Positions 10,411 to 20,999 of a DNA stretch of 64,000 bases are shown piece by piece. This DNA is from Balanoglossus misakiensis (lineage: Eukaryota; Hemichordata). The notes beneath the pieces were generated by a model. It did not search any database. It saw nothing but the letters and a program-made list of their open reading frames with translations, and had not been told where the DNA came from. Numbering within the stretch: position 1 is the first letter of the stretch; each line of letters opens with the position of its first letter. The stretch covers positions 1,488,001 to 1,552,000 of the forward strand of contig CM082592.2 in assembly GCA_040954595.2 (NCBI GenBank), given 5' to 3'. The translations under genes and the position numbers were made by a program.

Positions 10411-12312
10411 TTACGCACAGATCACCATGCGGTGACACCATGTGACTGGTGTGCCTATGGGTACTTCCTCCAATACGCCGAGGCGAACATCCTGATCAAG
10501 GCCAGCTTTTACTTCGTCTTGCCAGTGTACGGCCACTGGGATGGGAGTGTGGTGGGCGACAGGTGTCGCGTCCTCATCAAGCATAAGGCGAAGTGGTGGG
10601 CCAGTCATTTTTGGCAATGTTTGATGTGGGCACGTGTTGAATGTGCTTTGAGCGTACAATTCCAACAAATGTTTCTGAAGTGCCTCTCTGTTAGCCTCGG
10701 TCGCTGGCATGGGGAGTGTGGTTAGTTTAGTCGGCGGCTCTGCGCGTCGCGGGCAGTCGCATGATTCCGAACTTGCCAGGTTTACTTCGCCCAGGGTTGG
10801 GAATTTGTCTGAGATCATCCCCAGGTCGACGCATGCTGCACGGGAGAGGAATATGCGGTCTGTGGAGTCTGTCACATACGCGATTTGGCGCGTTACCAAC
10901 TTTCGAGCGTTATCAGTGTCGCCGGCGAATCTGATCACCGCGGCTCCAAGGATGCGGATCCCCTCGTTGTTTGCAGCTTTCATGGTCATGGATACTGGTA
11001 TTAGGTCTGCAGTACTCAGGCCCATTTTTTGGGCAACTTTGACGCCAATTAAGCAGCTTTGACACCCTGTGTCAGCCATGGCGGGGAGGGACACCGTGCG
11101 AGTGCGCTTCATGAGGTCAAAGCCTAGTGCTTTGTAATCTTCCCGTTCACTGGTGAGGGTGACGTTGACGTATGGCTGCGGGCTGGACACGCGTTTCATC
11201 CACTTGTCACACATGTCATCGTATAGGTGATGATCGAGGGGGAGCGTGCATAGCTCGTCATTTCTGTGGGTTGTGGTGGCTGTGCACAGTTCGGTAAATA
11301 CCGCTGTCTGTTCGTTATACACCTCATCAGTTTCATTGGGTGGGGGCCTGGCCGGTCGGCTGCTCCGACATGCCCTGTCCAGGTGATTTTGACGGCCGCA
11401 TTTCTGGCACTTTTTTCCATATGCGGGGCATTCAGTACGTCTGATGTGCCATTGAGGTGTTTTGCCATGGCCTCCCTCATTGCAATAAATGCATGGCCCC
11501 TCGGGTTTAATTTTGGGTTTTTCCGGCCCGGCTCTCTTCTCAGTGCGGATGTCCTGTTGTTTTACCCGCCGGTACGAGCTACTAATTGCGTCGCTGCTTC
11601 GGGGGTCGAGCAGGCTTGATGCGGAGCGTCTGCCAGATTCCTTGGCCTCGATGTATTCTATCATGTCCTTTAGCAGCATGTTTTGATTTTTCTCACCAAG
11701 CAGGTCAAGTTGAATTTCCTGGTCTGCTATGCCGCGGGCAATCACATCACGCAGTATTTCCTCTGCGAAGTCGTTAATTTGCTCACAACCGGCCTTGGTG
11801 CACTTCATTGTGTATTTACATGTATCTGCCTGTCCTTTAATACGGGCATGGAATGACCGAACTGGCTCTTCATGACCCTGCCGCATATTGGACAGTGCTA
11901 CCCGAGCCACCATGGTGTTTTCTGCTCGGACGGCGAGCGCCCTCATGGCCGCCAGGACGTCTTTCTCATTATTGTTTGCTAAGCTCCCACCTGCTGATCG
12001 AGTGAGATCTTTTCTGAGGTCTTCCTCACAGCATTCCAGCAGTTGTGAAACCATGTCAGGCCCGGTGAGTTTTGTACCCGTTTTGTATTCTTCCCAACGG
12101 GTTATAAAGTACGACCAGGTCTCGCTCGTTCCAGCTAGTGCTATGGTTGGGCGCCTCAATTTCTCGACCTTAGCATTCCCTCCTGGTGCATTGGGGGTTG
12201 CTGTATGTACAGTGGCGTGTATATTCAACATGGCCGCCACTATCGCTGCCTCCGTATGTGTGGCTGCATAGTCACAGTTCTCGATCGGGCATCTCGCATT
12301 TACGGGCGCCAT
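10411..12312 (-). CDS. Retrotransposon Gag-protease with the start of reverse transcriptase
   Basis: Opens with a true ATG at 12312, about 230 bp inside the 5' LTR, and runs 633 codons. The N-terminus has a zinc-finger-like pattern (CPIENCDYAATHTE, later HATVH). It is followed by a gag-like helical region with WSYFITRWEEYKTGTKL. A zinc knuckle CQKCGRQNHLDRAC fits CX2CX4HX4C. A protease motif ADTGCQSCLIG carries the catalytic Asp-Thr-Gly. The last part (PVAVHWQDEVKAGLDQDVRL) is the beginning of reverse transcriptase, so Gag and Pol were once one frame. The stop at its end is probably a nonsense mutation. Several frames on the opposite strand are shadows. Confidence 0.9.
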   Translation of the reverse strand: MAPVNARCPIENCDYAATHTEAAIVAAMLNIHATVHTATPNAPGGNAKVEKLRRPTIALAGTSETWSYFITRWEEYKTGTKLTGPDMVSQLLECCEEDLRKDLTRSAGGSLANNNEKDVLAAMRALAVRAENTMVARVALSNMRQGHEEPVRSFHARIKGQADTCKYTMKCTKAGCEQINDFAEEILRDVIARGIADQEIQLDLLGEKNQNMLLKDMIEYIEAKESGRRSASSLLDPRSSDAISSSYRRVKQQDIRTEKRAGPEKPKIKPEGPCIYCNEGGHGKTPQWHIRRTECPAYGKKCQKCGRQNHLDRACRSSRPARPPPNETDEVYNEQTAVFTELCTATTTHRNDELCTLPLDHHLYDDMCDKWMKRVSSPQPYVNVTLTSEREDYKALGFDLMKRTRTVSLPAMADTGCQSCLIGVKVAQKMGLSTADLIPVSMTMKAANNEGIRILGAAVIRFAGDTDNARKLVTRQIAYVTDSTDRIFLSRAACVDLGMISDKFPTLGEVNLASSESCDCPRRAEPPTKLTTLPMPATEANREALQKHLLELYAQSTFNTCPHQTLPKMTGPPLRLMLDEDATPVAHHTPIPVAVHWQDEVKAGLDQDVRLGVLEEVPIGTPVTWCHRMVICA

Positions 12313-12534
12313 CGGGAGAGTTTAAAATGTTCCGATTTTGGCTACTCACACGTGCGTGCACTGTTCCGAGCTGAGTACTGCTTCGCGTATACGGCGGATG
12401 TCGACGTGTCACAGTGGCTTGCTGTGGTGATATGCACAGCGACCTGTCCGTCGTCGTGGGTGCTGTTGTAGTTCACTAACTTTGCATCCAGCGTCGCCTT
12501 GTCAAGTGTCCGCAGCTCCGCTCGGTTGCTGTGG

Positions 12535-12546
12535 CTTGTTTGGTTA
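12535..12546 (-). promoter_or_regulatory. Primer-binding site complementary to the element's own LTR
   Basis: On the minus strand TAACCAAACAAG follows the 5' LTR directly. It lacks the TGG start expected for a tRNA primer. With the last LTR base it is the exact complement of a 13-base stretch inside the LTR (12594-12606, also 7294-7306). This is the layout of a self-primed element. Confidence 0.55.
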
Positions 12547-12714
12547 TAAATAAGAACACGATTCTATTTGTTTGATCACTTTATGTGACAACAATAACCA
12601 AACAAGTACAGAGCAAGTACTTTGGAAATGTGAGAGAGTGTCTCGCAATGCAACATGGTCGCGCATGCGCATCAACATAAGGATCGTCTATTTGCTATGA
12701 CGTAATGTTCTCTA
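12547..12714 (-). repeat. 5' LTR of the Mag-like element
   Basis: Partner of the 7247-7414 repeat. Its outer edge abuts satellite sequence (TCAACATTAACC), and its inner edge abuts the primer-binding site. Confidence 0.9.
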
Positions 12715-13595
12715 TCAACATTAACCAGGCCTGAGTGGACACCCCCATGCCCATTAAATGTGTTTTGTGAGTTCAACCTTTGCGTCAACATTAAACAGGC
12801 CAGAGTGGACACCCTCCTGCCCATTAAATGTGTTTTGTGTTAACCAGGCCAGAGTGAACACCCTCATACCCATTAAATGTGTTTTGTGAGGTCAACCTTT
12901 GCGTCAACATTAACCAGGCATGAGTGGACACCCCCATGCCCATTAAATGTGTTTTGTGAGGTCAACCTTTGCGTCAACATTAACCAGGCCAGAGTGGACA
13001 CCCCCATGCCCATTACATGTGTTTAGTGAGGTCAACCTTTGCGTCAACATTAACCAGGCCAGAGTGGACACCCCCATGCCCATTAAATGTGTTTTGTGTT
13101 AACCAGGCCAGAATGGACACCCTCATGCCCATTAAATGTGTTTTATGTTAACCAGGCCAGAGTGGACACCCTCATGCCCATTAAATGTGTTTTGTGAGGT
13201 CAACCTTTGCGTCAACATTAACCAGGCCTGAGTGGACACCCTCATGCCCATTAAATGTGTTTTGTGAGGTCAACCTTTGCTTCAACATTAAATGTGTTTT
13301 GTGTTAACCAGGTCAGAGTGGACACCCTCATGCCCATTAAATGTGTTTTGTGAGGTCAACCTTTGCGTCAACATTAACCAGGCCAGAGTGGACACCCTCA
13401 TGCCCATTAAATGTGTTTTGTGAGGTCAGCCTTTGCGTCAACATTAAATGTGTTTTGTGAGGTCAACCTTTGCGTCAACATTAACCAGGCCAGAGTGGAC
13501 ACCCTCATGCCCATTAAATGTGTTTTGTGAGGTCAGCCTTTGCATCAACAATAACCAGGCCAGAGTGGACAGCCTCATGCCCATTAAATGTGATT
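12715..13595. repeat. Continuation of the 49/70-bp satellite
   Basis: Same unit types as 5430-7246, resuming exactly at the target duplication of the LTR element. The array ends at about 13595, where Helitron-like repeat sequence starts. Confidence 0.93.
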
Positions 13596-13810
13596 TAGTT
13601 GTAGTTTCTGAGATCTGAGATTTGCATTTTTTCAGAAAATCCAATATGGCCGCCATGTCACGTGCCTAATTAAGTATTCACAAGTCACTGCACATCTACT
13701 CATTGACCTTGACCACTGTAGCAAGTTTGAGAACTGTACCTGCAGCGATGTCTGAGATCTAGAGCGATAAAAAATGGACAGGTGAATAAAGAAAGAAAAA
13801 AAGAAAGAAA
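13596..13810 (+). mobile_element. Truncated 3' part of a Helitron-like repeat
   Basis: Matches the segment at 15030-15240 (GAGATTTGCATTTTTTCAG, then AATATGGCCGCC, then a GAAA-rich tract) but lacks the 3' hairpin. A full-length copy begins directly behind it. Confidence 0.7.
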
Positions 13811-15297
13811 TTAAAGCTGCAAGCAGCATTGTCCGGGCCCAAGCTCTATTATCTGATCTGATTATTAGATATGCACATAATTAATGAGTAGAAACATAAT
13901 GCTGTGTTTTACCCCATAAAATATCAAGGTTATATCTATGCTTGGTGTTGATAAAGTGTTAAGTAGGTCAAAGGTCACCCAGAGGTCACCCACAATTTGG
14001 GCAGAAAATTGTGACCCATAGTAGTCCATGTCCAACAAAAACCAGATATCTAGCCCTTTTGGTTAGCCCAGAATTAGGTATACACATAAATAATGAGTAA
14101 GCAGGTGTCACAGGTGACCCAAAACTTTGGCTTTTCATTATGGCCCCATACCTCCAAACGCCAAGGCTGTATCTGCTGTGGATGTCAAGATATGCAAAAG
14201 TAGGTCAAAGGTCACCCGAGGTCACCCAACATTTGGGCAAAATAGTTTCACCCCATACTGGTCCATGTATAACAAAAACAAAACCTCTAGGTCTATTGGT
14301 TCACCTGTAATTAGGTATGTGCATATTTAATGAGGTCAGCAGAGGTCAAAGGGGTCATGAAAAGTAGCAACATTTTTTGATCACATACAAATCCACATAC
14401 ATCAAAAACCAAACGTATAGCCCTATTGGTTAGCCTGGAATTAGATATGCAGAAAAATGATGCGTCAAAAGTAGGTCAAAGGTCATTGCCAAAATTACCA
14501 AAATATTTATAGCTTATTCTTGGCATATGATGATTCATATCCATAAAAAGAATTTCTGTGCTATCAATTTTTAGGCTAGAAAGGGAATTTTTTCTTTTTA
14601 ATCGTTTTTCACAAAATCCAATATGGCCGCCATAATCTTCGACCAATCACATTCCCCTTCGCAAACTTGTTAGACATCTGTTTAATGACCACACACACCA
14701 AATCTTGTGACTCGGTTATCACCGGTTCTTGAGAAGAAGATTTTTGAAATTTTACTAGGGTTTTTCGAAAATCCAATATGGCCGCCGTAATCTTCGACCA
14801 ATCACAATGATCTTCGCAAACTTGATAGACATCAGTTAGGTGACCACATACCCTAAACCCCGTGTCTCGGTTATCACCGGTTCTGGAGAAGAAGATTTTT
14901 GAAATTTAAGCCAGATTTCAGAAAAAAAATTGTAGCAAAAAAACTGCAACTTTGTCAGCATAATTTCCAATTACAAAAATGATTGACAGAAGGTAGTCTA
15001 CCTGCACACCAAATTTGAAGTCGATCTGACTTGTAGTTTCTGTGATCTGAGATTTGCATTTTTTCAGAAAATCCAATATGGCCGCCAGGTCACGTGACTA
15101 ATTAAAAATTCATGGGTTCAATGCACGACTACTCATTGACCTTGACCACTGTAGCAAGTTTGAAAACTGTACCTGCAGTGGTGTCTGAGATCTAGAGCGA
15201 CAAAGAATTGACATAAGAATAAAGAAAGAAAGAAAGAAAGACTGAAAAATACCAACGAAACCAATAGGGCCCAAGCCTGGCTTGGCTTGGGCCCTAA
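13811..15297 (+). mobile_element. Full-length non-autonomous repeat with 3' hairpin (Helitron/Helentron-like)
   Basis: About 1.49 kb. It starts TTAAAGCTGCAAGCAGC and ends in a hairpin, GGGCCCAAGC...GCTTGGGCCC, followed by TAAG, so the last bases include CTAA. A GAAA microsatellite lies just before the hairpin, as in Helentron-derived elements. The body contains repeated blocks with AGGTCAAAGGTCA and with AATATGGCCGCC. No protein is encoded. A second copy of the same length (43156-44278 plus 56746-57089) confirms the ends. That this is a repeat is certain. The Helitron-type class is inferred from the hairpin plus CTRR-like end and the tandem tails. Confidence 0.7.
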
Positions 15298-15304
15298 GAA
15301 AGAA

Positions 15305-16784
15305 TATAGCTGCAAGCAGCGATGACGGGCACAAGCTAAAGTCGAAGGTCAAAGGTCATATGTGGTCATCCAAAATTTGGGCAAAAAGTTTTGACCCCCA
15401 TACTCGTCCAGGTCCAACAGAAACCAGACCTCTAACCCTATTGGTTTGTCTGAAATTAGATATGCGCATAATTAATGATGTTAAGTGTAAGACTCCATTA
15501 ATAGTTCGATCCATCCAAACACAAATGCTGTACCTGTTCTGGATGTCGAGATATAGGAAAGTAGGTCAAAGGTCACCTGAGGCCACCAGAAAGTTGGGTA
15601 AAAAATGTTGACACCATACTAGTCCAGGTCCAATAAAAACCAGACCTCTAGCCCTATTGGTTCGCCTATAATTAGATATGCACATAATTAATGAGGTAAA
15701 GTATAAGGCTCCATTAGGAGTCACAACCCTCCAAATGCCAAAGCTGTATCTGCGCTGGTTGCCGAGTTATGGTAAAGTAGGTCAAAGGTCACCTGAGGTC
15801 ACCCAAAATTTGGGCAAAAATGTTTGATCCCATACTGGTCCATGTTTAACAAAAATCAAACCTCTAGCCCTATTTGCTAGCCTGGAATTAGGTATGCACA
15901 TAATTAATGAGATATGCAGGTGTCACAGGTGACCTTCAATTTTGTCTTTTCAATTTTAGTCACAACCCTCCAAACGAAACGTCTGTACCTGCTGTGGATG
16001 CCGAGATATAGGAAAGTAGGTCAAAGGTCACCTGAGGTCACCCAAAATTTGGGCAAAAATTTTTGATCCCATACTGGTCCATGTCCCACAAGAACAAAAC
16101 CTCTAGCCCTATTAGTTAGCCTGGAATTAGGTATGCACATAATTAATGAGTTAAGCAGGTGTAACAGGTGAGCCCAAAATTTTGCCTTTTATTGTGGTCC
16201 CATTCTGCTCACGGGCCAATAGAGAGTCACTGTACAGGACCATTGCACAGCCAACGTGGACATAGCGTGATAGCTTAACTATAGAAAGTATAGGCCTATG
16301 GCTGGGTCCAAAAATATGAAAAATAAAAAAATCTTCTTCTCAAAATAGACTTGGCCCACGGCCTTGACATTTGGCATGTAGGACACTGACCATGGTCCGC
16401 AAAAATCGCTAAAAGAATTTTGATATCATATGCAAATTAGGCCCATTTGAAAACTTTGCCCATATATGGTCATCAGGTCACATGACTTATTAAACATTCA
16501 CGAGGGTACAGCACCAACTCTCATAGGCCTGCACCATTGTGCCAAGTTTGAGATATGTAGGTTCAGCCATTTTCAAGATCCTGTTGGGCAAAAAAACTAC
16601 ACAAGAAAAAAAAAAGATGAAAAACCCCAGTAATACCAATAGGGCACAAGCCAGCTTGGCTTGTGCCCTAAAAAAAACCAGTAATACCAATAGGGCACAA
16701 GCCTGCTTGGCTTGTGCCCTAAAAACTCCAGCAATAACAGAAGGTGACCAAGCGCCTGAGGGCGCTTGGTCCCCTAATAATCAT
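15305..16784 (+). mobile_element. Related repeat, GGGCACAAGC subfamily, with tandem 3' tails
   Basis: Begins with the same GCTGCAAGCAGC start and carries several diverged blocks of the AGGTCAAAGGTCA type. It ends in hairpin GGGCACAAGC...GCTTGTGCCC at about 16637-16670. A second copy of the tail hairpin follows (to about 16722), then a third, different hairpin (ACCAAGCGCC...GGCGCTTGGT). No coding capacity was seen. Confidence 0.65.
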
Positions 16785-17255
16785 GATTGTATTCCGAGTT
16801 TAGGCAACGAGTCTATTAACTATTTGAGTACCTTGTTGGGTAGGTTGTCATAACATACAAATGTCAGGTTTTCATTTTTTGCGGTATGGGGCTGCTCAAG
16901 TTTGTTGTTGTCTGCATTGAGGGTTGTTACCAAGCTATAAATCACGGCCGCCATTTATGGATGGGCCGCCCCACCCTCACCACGTGCGTGTCTTACTGAT
17001 GACCCACGGGCAGAAAGGTGTCGGGGCAGCACCCAATGCCGCCATGTTTAGTCCATGTGAAATATGGTCGTTCGAGTATTTTGCTGGCTCCAGGACTATG
17101 ACCCTAGGCAACGTTGGCGTCCGGTAAACATGGCGGTATGTACCTGGGTGATAAGCGCCGCTCAAATATCGCTACGTGATCTCCTAACACAGGGCCCGCA
17201 GGTGCAATTAACTGGCGTCTATGCTGCGCCTCGACGTAATAGTGCTTTTAATCAG
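16785..17255. other. Non-coding stretch, nothing recognised
   Basis: No supported gene, repeat or RNA. Open frames are short and overlap on both strands. The sequence is GC-richer than its surroundings and contains several ATGGCGG/GGCCGCC-like strings, which could be regulatory. Confidence 0.4.
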
Positions 17256-17264
17256 TACGCGGAC

Positions 17265-17362
17265 TAGCTGCAGTGATTGTAGCGGGTGCTGCTAGGTTGA
17301 CTGGTGTGTTCGCAGCCCTACACCAGTCGACCTAGCAGCACCCGCTACAATCATTGCAGCTA
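17265..17362. mobile_element. 98-bp hairpin MITE, TAGCT...AGCTA, 9-bp target duplication
   Basis: 43-bp arms (17265-17307 and 17320-17362) with two mismatches around a 12-nt loop. The ends read TAGCTGCAGTGATTG and CAATCATTGCAGCTA. The nine bases TACGCGGAC flank it on both sides (17256-17264 and 17363-17371). The first five terminal bases and the 9-bp duplication match the element at 4863-4944, although the interior is unrelated. Confidence 0.87.
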
Positions 17363-17371
17363 TACGCGGAC

Positions 17372-18398
17372 ATGTGTAACATAAGTCACGCTCGCCATGC
17401 TAAAAATCTAATGTGTTAAAATCAATGTTGTTATACAGTGGTCGTGTTTTGAACCCAGTTTTGTCGACTGTCACGATATGATTTACATGGTCACCGGTCT
17501 GTACAGTGACGACTTTTTTGTTTTTAAATTCTGTTCTGTGAATTTACATGACACAAGCACATGGTGTTTACAAGTTAGAGTATGTAACTGAGCGGGTTAT
17601 TAACATGTTGTACGTGTTACATCTGTTGGGTGGCATCGAGTACGCCAATCAGCTTCTGAGACCGCGTTTGAAACGGTTGAGTGCAAAATTGGTCATATAA
17701 AAGGTCGATACTTCAGGTCCTAGGGGCCCCACTTTACTGCAAGCGTTCCTCTGGTCAACGTGTGTTGCTTCGGTGTACAGAGTCACCGTCCGTGTCCGTG
17801 TTGGTTGGGCGTGCGTTCGTCTGTTGTGCCTTCCAGCCTACCAGTCATCGGTTGCGGGACATCGGTCACCTACCTGCATTGTTCACTCACCGTCGACCTT
17901 CTCCGAACAGTCGTGAAGCCAGTAGCTCCGTTCCAGGCCAAGGAAATAGCCGTTTCGTCGGTTGCCGGACCTTGCTTCGTCGTTCTTCGCTTGGGAACTC
18001 TGGACATTGTTCTTGTTGTGAGTTTTTGTGTGCAAAACTTTTCGTCACCCGCATTATTATAGATAGTTCCTACAGAGGCATTTTATGTGCCTACTTTTTG
18101 TATTTCGTTGTTTTTGGTGAATTACAATCTAGTTACACCATATTTAAATGTGTACGTGTGAGCTCTTTTCTGCACAACACTCTGGCTCCCAAACACTCAT
18201 TTTGGCGATACTAAATTTACGTCACGGTTGGCTTGTGTTTCTCTTACCATCTTGTGACAGTCGTTTTCTACAGATGATATACCCATTATGAGAATGTGAG
18301 TTGTGTTGACCATTGAGGAAGCAGCATATTCAAGTGCTACAAGCTTTTCAACAATAACACGGCCGTATAAACTGTCCCCGCTGGCCACAACGGCGAAT
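17372..18398 (+). other. Non-coding; possible solo LTR and primer site
   Basis: A TATA-like ATAAAAGG at about 17697 is followed by some 500 bp of GC-rich sequence that ends AACACTCA, then TTTTGGCGATACTAAATT at about 18195-18215. A CA end followed by a TGGCG primer site would fit the 3' edge of an LTR. No partner LTR or gag/pol was found, and a 177-codon open frame here has no recognisable similarity. The LTR reading is only a possibility. Confidence 0.25.
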
Positions 18399-18402
18399 TT
18401 AA

Positions 18403-18749
18403 AGGGTCAGTCTCTCTCTCGCTGCTCTTTTTCCATTTAATTATGTTTGATGTGAGACACCGTTTATGTTATTCTACATGTGGATATATAGTGAGTCAAC
18501 GTTCGACCACACACAACTTCCATCCCACTTGTAGACACGAGAGTGAAAAAACTCACAAAAAATGAATAATCGGTCTCAGCCATTTATTCGTTTTGGCAAG
18601 ATTTTTCCTCTCATATCCTCAAACCAGGATGGAAGTTGTGTGTGGTCAAACCTTGATTCACTATATATCCACATGTAGAATAACATTAACAGTCTTGTAT
18701 CAGACATAATTAAATGGAAAAATGGCAGCGAGAGAGAGACTTTGTCCCT
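18403..18749. mobile_element. TTAA-flanked foldback element
   Basis: 347 bp with long, imperfect inverted arms of about 130 bp each (18403-18530 and 18620-18749). Ends are AGGGTCAGTCTCTC and GAGACTTTGTCCCT, bordered on both sides by TTAA (18399-18402 and 18750-18753). A TTAA duplication is used by piggyBac and Kolobok transposons. No coding frame. The direct evidence is the inverted arms and TTAA borders; the superfamily is not resolved. Confidence 0.75.
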
Positions 18750-18753
18750 TTAA

Positions 18754-20918
18754 GCTCGATGAGTTGGCAGTGATAATGGTCTTCGAAGGCTTCTCTTATG
18801 CCACGAATATTGCTGCCACATTTCTGTTGGGAATAGGCCTATACTTTCACTGAATATTACAGAAATCGGCCCTTTTGTAACATACTATAAAATTCATGGA
18901 ATATTGGGACCCTACCAGACCTTAATCCCAACAAAATGATATTTTGTGCCTAAATATAGCGATCCAATATTCTCATGAAAAAGGGACAATGCGAGTTCAA
19001 CCCATCTACAGTACACAGACTGGTATTATATATCATACATGTAGATGGCGATTAGGGCTGTTTTGACATCGGCGCTGTTACTGGTCAGTTGCATATGAGT
19101 GCAACCAGCCAGATACTGTTGCATGTGGTCTCACAAATCACTGAAATTCGTTGTGTTTTCAGTCGGTGTTGAACTTCACAAGAGAACTCCTACGTGAGCC
19201 AAATTTCCGCGAAGGGCTCTTTCCGGAAAAGGTCATCACAGGTGACGCATATACGTATAAATATTAGTCAAGCATGGTGCCTGGTGCTTTGTGTACCACC
19301 GTCACCTTTGGGTGACCTTAAACAAAAAACTTAGAATACTACTCCTAGTCACAGGGCGATTTGAAAGTATAGTGTCTTCAGTGATAAGGGGCAACTGTTT
19401 GATTTCTAGGAGTTGAGGATTTGGTGGTTTTGGAGTGGATATTGCGGTAGAATAATAGAATCTCACACTCCCAAGGACCTGAGATGTACCACATGAAAGA
19501 GTCTATATAAGGGCCGTTTAAATGCAGAAGTTTTGCACAGTTCAACGTGAGTATATTTTTAAAGAAAAAAATTGCAAAATTTAATGACAGCAGTGCGTAA
19601 GGTAATCTATTGTTTACATGAGAAAAATTTAGCCCCTCTCCTAGTGAGGATAGTCACAGTATCAGAGTTGACAGTACAGCACCGTGTATAGTTTTGTTCA
19701 CACGTCAATTTTGCAAATTCCTTTTGAGGTAAAACATTATTAGAATTGTACATTGTTTTACAATAGTCATCAAGTAGAATAGTGACATTTAAACTATTTT
19801 TAGGAATTTTACCATACTCCTTCAGACAACTCATAATTCCAGTCCTGCTAGTAAATGTACATAGTTTGAAAAAAACGTCTCAATTAATCATGTTTGGTCT
19901 AGTCGCCACCGACTTGATTCTCTTGTGCGTACACTCCGTAGACAATGTAGCGACCTTTCACCCCTGGGCAAGTTACAGACCTGTGTTCTGTGGCTACTTC
20001 TCGTCGCCTATGACGTCACACCAGTAGCTCCAATAACCCCTTTTATTGCAGCCCATTGGCTAGCTCGCCTATTTCCACTACTGTTAATTTGGCGAACTTT
20101 ATGCAGTGTCGTTCTCATGGATACCACATCTAAGTCGAGATATCTTGAATAGTTATTTAATAACAACTTGAGTGCAGTTTTTATCTTTTTAACTTTGCTT
20201 GAATTGAGTGGCGGATTGTGAGGGCAAACACGAAGGAGAAGGAAACTGGTAAATCAGTGACTAGCTAGGTTGTAAATATCACCGGTGTAAAGCTCCATGG
20301 TCTGACACGAGTGTTGCAAATTTAGGTCACTGGCAACAGGGGTTCACACCATACTCGTTATGACGGTGTAGAACCTGTGCTGGGCCTGGGCCGGTGTTGA
20401 AACGCACGTGGACACGCTAAGTCGGCCCTTTGCTAGTTTGTGTAAATTGCTACAATTAAAATTTTAAAGAAAAGTTAGAAGTAACCGGTTTTTGAGAACA
20501 TTGTCATGTCCAGTATGATTGTGTTAAATTTGACGAATACTTCTGTTATCCGTTTTCGAGCTAAACTATTTTAAAGACAATGAAACATGGATTGCTACAT
20601 TTATGCAATGTCTATTGATTGCGTTTAAATTAATTGTGTGAAGCCCTATCTTGTCCCAAAACGCCATGTCCGTCCGATTTACTTATTGAGTAATATTCAC
20701 CGGGGCTCATTCAATACAAGCAAATACATTCAAGAAAAAATGACTGAATAAAAAATACTTTAAAACACGAATCAGTTACAGAGGAACGTTGTTCTTAAAA
20801 TACTCTCCTAACAGAATTATAAAGTTCACCTTGTTAGCCTTGACATTTGGTGGCAGACAATTCCAAACGTTCGTAGTGCTTAGAGAAGTCTGAATGAAGT
20901 AATTCTTTTTTTTTTCAG
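18754..20918. other. Non-coding region upstream of the sulfotransferase gene
   Basis: No supported coding exon. A TATA-like site and donor lie at 19504-19550, and an acceptor (T-rich run then CAG) at 20918. The stretch may therefore contain the promoter and first intron of the sulfotransferase gene. The open frames at 19607-20152 have no recognisable features. Confidence 0.45.
19504..19510 (+). promoter_or_regulatory. Possible TATA box and short 5' exon of the sulfotransferase gene
   Basis: TATATAA, then about 36 bases later a good donor, CAAC|GTGAGT (GT at 19547-19548). The next good acceptor on this strand lies directly before the sulfotransferase exon. Spacing would give a very short first exon, so this is tentative. 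Confidence 0.25.
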
Positions 20919-20999
20919 GTGATGTAAATTCACGACGGAAGAGAGGTGCGATTGAAGTTTGCCTTAAAAAGGACTGTAGATGATTATTGCCAGTTTACA

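Larger units (their letters stand above)
7247..12714 (-). mobile_element. LTR retrotransposon (Ty3/gypsy, Mag-like) inserted in the satellite
   Basis: Two 168-bp LTRs (7247-7414 and 12547-12714) flank gag-protease and pol genes read on the minus strand. The satellite sequence TCAAC is present on both sides (7242-7246 and 12715-12719), a 5-bp target duplication typical of Ty3/gypsy integration. The domain order is gag, protease, reverse transcriptase, RNase H, integrase. The few differences between the LTRs suggest a fairly recent insertion, although the pol frame is already broken. Mag-lineage membership is inferred from the general look of the integrase region and is not proven. Confidence 0.92.

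Noticed and set aside
15301-16784. Nuclear-receptor gene or enhancer as the reason for AGGTCA repeats
   Set aside because: The motifs track the repeat family at three sites in the window rather than any gene, so they are treated as a property of the element.
17681-18214. 177-codon frame as a gene
   Set aside because: No recognisable domain, no good start and no splice support; composition fits LTR-like or non-coding sequence.
20946-20999. Upstream start for the sulfotransferase
   Set aside because: The extension begins with GTG, and the ATG at 21000 gives a normal short tail plus membrane segment.
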